Assembly: GCF_004118155.1 (NCBI RefSeq)
Contig: NZ_SAIQ01000001.1
Span: 1,364,001-1,428,000 of the forward strand
Direction: 5' to 3'
Source: Edaphocola flava
GTDB lineage: Bacteria; Bacteroidota; Bacteroidia; Chitinophagales; Chitinophagaceae
DNA length: 64,000 nucleotides
The position numbers and the translations under genes were made by a program. Below are positions 61,180 through 64,000 of the stretch, piece after piece (positions within the stretch are counted from its first letter, which is position 1; every line of letters begins with the position of its first letter). A model generated the notes under the pieces. That model ran no database searches and was not told the origin of the DNA. It worked only from the letters and a program-made list of their open reading frames with translations.

Positions 61180-62610
61180 TTGTACATTTTGGAGATAAAG
61201 TATACCAGGGAAGAGCAGTTCATTATGGACGTGGTGGCTGATGCCGCTGCTCAGGCCGGAGTGTCGGCTTACCTGATCGGGGGCTTTGTGCGGGATAAGA
61301 TCCTGGGCAGGGCTACCAAAGATATTGATGTGGTTTGTGATGGTGATGGTATCGAACTGGCACATGCTGTTGCCGGGTTGTTGCCCAATCGTCCTAAGGT
61401 TGCCTTTTTTAAAAATTTCGGCACAGCGCAACTGATCATAAAAGGAATAGAAGTAGAATTTGTAGGCGCACGGAAAGAGTCTTACCGTGCCCATTCCCGC
61501 AATCCGGATGTCAGCCCGGGTACATTGGAAGATGATCAGAAAAGAAGAGATTTTACGATAAATGCGCTGGCCATCAGTTTGAACCGAGAGGACAAAGGCC
61601 GGCTGATAGATCCGTTTGACGGCTTGCTGGATATGGAAGATAAGATTATCCGTACCCCATTGTTGCCGGATCAGACGTTTAGCGACGATCCCTTGCGTAT
61701 GATGCGGGCTATTCGTTTTGCCACGCAGCTGCAGTTTCATATTGATGTAGCCTGCTTTGACAGCATCAAATCCCAGAAGGACCGGATTAAAATCATCTCC
61801 AAAGAGCGTATTGCCGATGAGCTGAACAAGATCATGATGAGTGCCAAACCCTCAATCGGTTTTGATCTGCTGTTCCGAAGCGGATTGCTGGATATTATAT
61901 TGCCACAGCTGGCAGCCTTATCCGGTACGGAGTATGTAGATAATAAAGGCCATAAAGATAACTTTTATCACTCCATACAGGTGCTGGATAATATAGTGCC
62001 GCATACAGATAATTTATGGCTGAGATGGGCCGCATTACTGCATGATATTGGTAAAGCCCCGACAAAGAAATATGAAAAAGGTCATGGCTGGACCTTTCAC
62101 GGGCATGAAGTTGTGAGTGGCAGAATGATACCAAAGGTATTTGGTAATCTTAAGTTGCCCATGAATGAAAAAATGGAGTATACCCGTAAGATTATCGAGT
62201 TGCACCACCGGCCGGTCGCCCTTACCAAAGAGAATATTACGGATTCTGCCATCCGCAGACTACTGTTTGATGCAGGAGATGATATTGATGACCTTATGAC
62301 TTTGTGTGAGGCAGATATCACCTCTAAGAATGCACAAAAAGTAAAACGATACCTGGAGAATTTTGAGATCGTAAGAGAAAAACTGAAAGAAGTAGAGGCG
62401 AATGACCAGATTCGTAACTGGCAGCCTCCGATCAGTGGAGAAGAGATCATGGAGACCTTCGGACTGGAACCTTCCCGCACAGTAGGCATCATAAAGACTG
62501 CTATCCGTGAAGGAATCCTGGACGGACATATCCCGAACAACTATGAAGGAGCGAAAGCATTTATGATTGCATTCGCCCGACAGGAGTTAAACCTGGAGCC
62601 CCGGAACTAA
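61180..62610 (+). CDS. cca: CCA-adding tRNA nucleotidyltransferase with HD domain
   Basis: This is a 476-residue protein that adds the universal 3' CCA to tRNAs; it is needed here because the window's four tRNA genes do not encode CCA. The nucleotidyltransferase head has GGFVRDKIL, the metal-binding KDIDVVCDGDG and RRDFTINALAI. The middle is the class II neck/body region (RMMRAIRFATQLQF). The HD domain has LLHDIGKAPTK. The start is a TTG at 61180, with an ATG at 61225 (MDVVADAAAQ) as the alternative, which gives 461 residues. Confidence 0.88.
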   Translation: MYILEIKYTREEQFIMDVVADAAAQAGVSAYLIGGFVRDKILGRATKDIDVVCDGDGIELAHAVAGLLPNRPKVAFFKNFGTAQLIIKGIEVEFVGARKESYRAHSRNPDVSPGTLEDDQKRRDFTINALAISLNREDKGRLIDPFDGLLDMEDKIIRTPLLPDQTFSDDPLRMMRAIRFATQLQFHIDVACFDSIKSQKDRIKIISKERIADELNKIMMSAKPSIGFDLLFRSGLLDIILPQLAALSGTEYVDNKGHKDNFYHSIQVLDNIVPHTDNLWLRWAALLHDIGKAPTKKYEKGHGWTFHGHEVVSGRMIPKVFGNLKLPMNEKMEYTRKIIELHHRPVALTKENITDSAIRRLLFDAGDDIDDLMTLCEADITSKNAQKVKRYLENFEIVREKLKEVEANDQIRNWQPPISGEEIMETFGLEPSRTVGIIKTAIREGILDGHIPNNYEGAKAFMIAFARQELNLEPRN

Positions 62611-62666
62611 AGCCGGCAACTACCCCTAAGTATAAAAACCTCTATTTTAACCTTTAAATAAAATCT

Positions 62667-63257
62667 ATGTTATTTAAATTCTTTGAATCTGACAGCTACT
62701 TTATTGACGAGAAGGTAAACTTTCTCAAGTTCGAAAATGAGTACAAGATTTATGATGATCATGCAATCCAGATTGGCATGGTAAAACAAAAACTGAGCGG
62801 CGGCCAGAAAGCATTGCGCTTATTGCTGAACAAAGCCATGCTGCCGTTTCACCTGGAGATCCAGAACCACCAGGGCGAAGTACAGTCCAGCATCAGACGC
62901 GGTTGGACTTTCTTCATGTCTAAAATCTCCGTATTTGACGGGAATGAAAACCTGGTCGGAACTATTCAGCAAAAGTTCAAACTGTTCAAACCTACCTTTA
63001 AAATCTTTGACCCGCAGGGTATGCAGATCGCAGAAATAAACGGGGATTGGAAAGCCTGGAACTTTGCTATTAAAGATGCCTCAGGAAACCAGATCGGTTC
63101 AGTAAATAAGAAATGGGCTGGTATTGCAAAAGAATTCTTTACGACCGCAGATAAGTATAATGTAAGCATCGACCAGTCTTATCCGGAAGATAATAATAAA
63201 ATACTGATTCTCTCCAGCGCGATCACCATCGATATGGTTTTGAAAGAAGCTAAGTAA
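62667..63257 (+). CDS. LURP-one/phospholipid scramblase-related protein
   Basis: This is a 196-residue protein of the LOR/Tubby-like fold. The pattern matches this group: FENEYKIYDDHAIQIGMVKQK, NLVGTIQQKFKLFKPTFKIFDPQGMQIAEINGDW and GNQIGSVNKKWAG. No signal peptide is visible. The function in bacteria is unknown; the fold binds phosphoinositides or acts as a scaffold in eukaryotes. It follows the cca gene by 56 bp and is closed by a terminator. Confidence 0.78.
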   Translation: MLFKFFESDSYFIDEKVNFLKFENEYKIYDDHAIQIGMVKQKLSGGQKALRLLLNKAMLPFHLEIQNHQGEVQSSIRRGWTFFMSKISVFDGNENLVGTIQQKFKLFKPTFKIFDPQGMQIAEINGDWKAWNFAIKDASGNQIGSVNKKWAGIAKEFFTTADKYNVSIDQSYPEDNNKILILSSAITIDMVLKEAK

Positions 63258-63279
63258 GTTTATTAATAAGATAAAAAGT

Positions 63280-63308
63280 AAAGGAGTGCCAGACGGCACT
63301 CCTTTTTT
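63280..63308. terminator. Terminator after the LURP-one-like gene
   Basis: An 11-bp perfect stem (AAAGGAGTGCC/GGCACTCCTTT) with an AGAC loop and T run. It may act for both convergent genes. Confidence 0.88.
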
Positions 63309-63333
63309 TCGCTATGAAAGGGTTTATGGCGAA

Positions 63334-64000
63334 TTATTTTCGGTCACTCATCATATAGATGACCTTATCTTTTTTACCCAGGAAGTAGAACAGGGAGAAC
63401 TGTACATTAGGGTATTGGTATAATTGTGTAGACAGCTGAGAAGTCTTACTTACGTTTGTCCATAAATTATGGCTTATACGCATATCCAGGCTTATGTTTT
63501 TCGACAGATCATAAACTATACCTGCAGTATAACCCAGTCCCATGCGGGAACGGAAGTCCTGCTGATTGATCTTGCCGCTGCCAGATACCAGTGCTGTTTC
63601 AGACAGTACCGTTTTCGCAGCTTCCATATCCTTGTTCAGGATAGAAGTATACTTAACCGGTGAGAAGTAAGTGGCTTGTAATCCTCCGAAAACAGAGAAC
63701 TTGCTCAACTGATATCTTAACGTAACCGGAATCTCAAAGCTGTTGATATTATCTAACTGATAGCTGTTTTGTTTGTTATATTCGGTAGCACTGTACATCG
63801 TTTGACCATTAACTACAGTACTGGTTTGGTTTTCGTATGATTTAAAAGATTCCAGGATATTCTGAGGCAGTAAACCCTGGTGGCTGTATTTCAGCTCTGC
63901 ACCTAAGGTCAGGCGCTCTTTTAATTCATAATAACCACCGATACTGAAATGATAACCGGTAGGCATATAAGTGCTCAGGGTAGAGTTCATACCTATGGCA
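63334..64000 (-). CDS. Outer-membrane beta-barrel protein (PorT-like), truncated at the window end
   Basis: The frame runs leftward from beyond the window edge to a stop at 63334; about 222 residues are visible. The first ATG at 63990 is internal: upstream codons read A-I-G before it. Amphipathic strands ending in aromatic residues are repeated: YHFSIGGYYELKERLTLGAEL, FEIPVTLRYQLSKFSVFGGLQATYF, GLGYTAGIVYDLSKNISLDMR, PNVQFSLFYFL. This suits a PorT/outer-membrane protein beta-barrel. Identity beyond that is not readable. The N-terminus and signal peptide lie outside. Confidence 0.7.
   Translation of the reverse strand, partial: AIGMNSTLSTYMPTGYHFSIGGYYELKERLTLGAELKYSHQGLLPQNILESFKSYENQTSTVVNGQTMYSATEYNKQNSYQLDNINSFEIPVTLRYQLSKFSVFGGLQATYFSPVKYTSILNKDMEAAKTVLSETALVSGSGKINQQDFRSRMGLGYTAGIVYDLSKNISLDMRISHNLWTNVSKTSQLSTQLYQYPNVQFSLFYFLGKKDKVIYMMSDRK

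Overview
The window is chromosomal DNA from a Bacteroidota bacterium. The sequence shows this in several ways. There is a type IX secretion (gliding-type) C-terminal sorting domain on a PKD-repeat protein and a second secreted enzyme with a C-terminal sorting tail. GldG is present, as are families restricted to or typical of Bacteroidota (DUF4271, DUF4293, DUF5606, the 31-residue AURKAIP1/COX24-type basic protein). Promoters have the form TTTG-N19-TAnnTTTG, and starts lack clear Shine-Dalgarno sequences. The overall style resembles Chitinophagaceae and relatives, but that placement is inference. No integrase, transposase, phage, CRISPR or recognisable defence gene was seen; this is mainly core genome.

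Layout. 1-4.06 kb is a rightward run: the end of accA, then dapA, pssA, purS, rsmI and a Skp/OmpH-like lipoprotein, closed by a terminator. 4.1-8.5 kb holds a PLP-dependent decarboxylase, a HAD phosphatase, the MeaB GTPase, queE and uppP. 8.6-11.6 kb is one very large VIT-domain surface protein, facing a leftward block (11.6-15.2 kb) with a MauE-thioredoxin fusion, a lipoprotein, a nitronate monooxygenase-like protein and a sugar nucleotidyltransferase. 15.3-22.3 kb contains a GlsB-like membrane protein, a small SET protein, clpX, a HIT protein, greA, a hydroxyacid dehydrogenase, rsmA and a major OmpA-type outer-membrane protein. 22.6-24.4 kb has a polyprenyl diphosphate synthase and an OmpA lipoprotein. 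They converge, through a 58-bp perfect palindrome, on RNase G, which has a 348-nt hairpin-rich leader. A TPR protein, a deoxynucleoside kinase, trpS and an O-antigen-ligase-like protein follow to 30.5 kb.

30.6-44.7 kb carries a lipoprotein, a giant PKD/T9SS protein, a NarL-type regulator, a DEDD exonuclease, a DUF47-Pit phosphate pair, a lipid-anchored M49 peptidase, DUF4293 and serS. 44.9-46.9 kb is a tRNA-Thr/Tyr/Gly/Thr-tuf operon with a clear promoter. 46.9-64 kb has a secreted endonuclease I, superoxide dismutase, gldG, a bifunctional nuclease, a topoisomerase A subunit, an S41 protease, a DUF5606 protein with a lysine/alanine-rich tandem-repeat tail, a C40 peptidase, hemD with a histone H1-like N-terminus, DUF4271, a CCA-adding enzyme, a LURP-one-like protein and a truncated beta-barrel protein.

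The most unusual structure is a pair of roughly 410-460-bp related intergenic repeats in opposite orientation (32178-32590 and 57853-58316). Each lies between convergent genes and beside a terminator, and each has a conserved central palindrome. They look like copies of a non-autonomous REPIN- or MITE-like element. Other points of interest are the RNase G leader, three very long perfect hairpin terminators, tuf and gldG separated from their usual partners, and lysine/alanine-rich tails on unrelated proteins.
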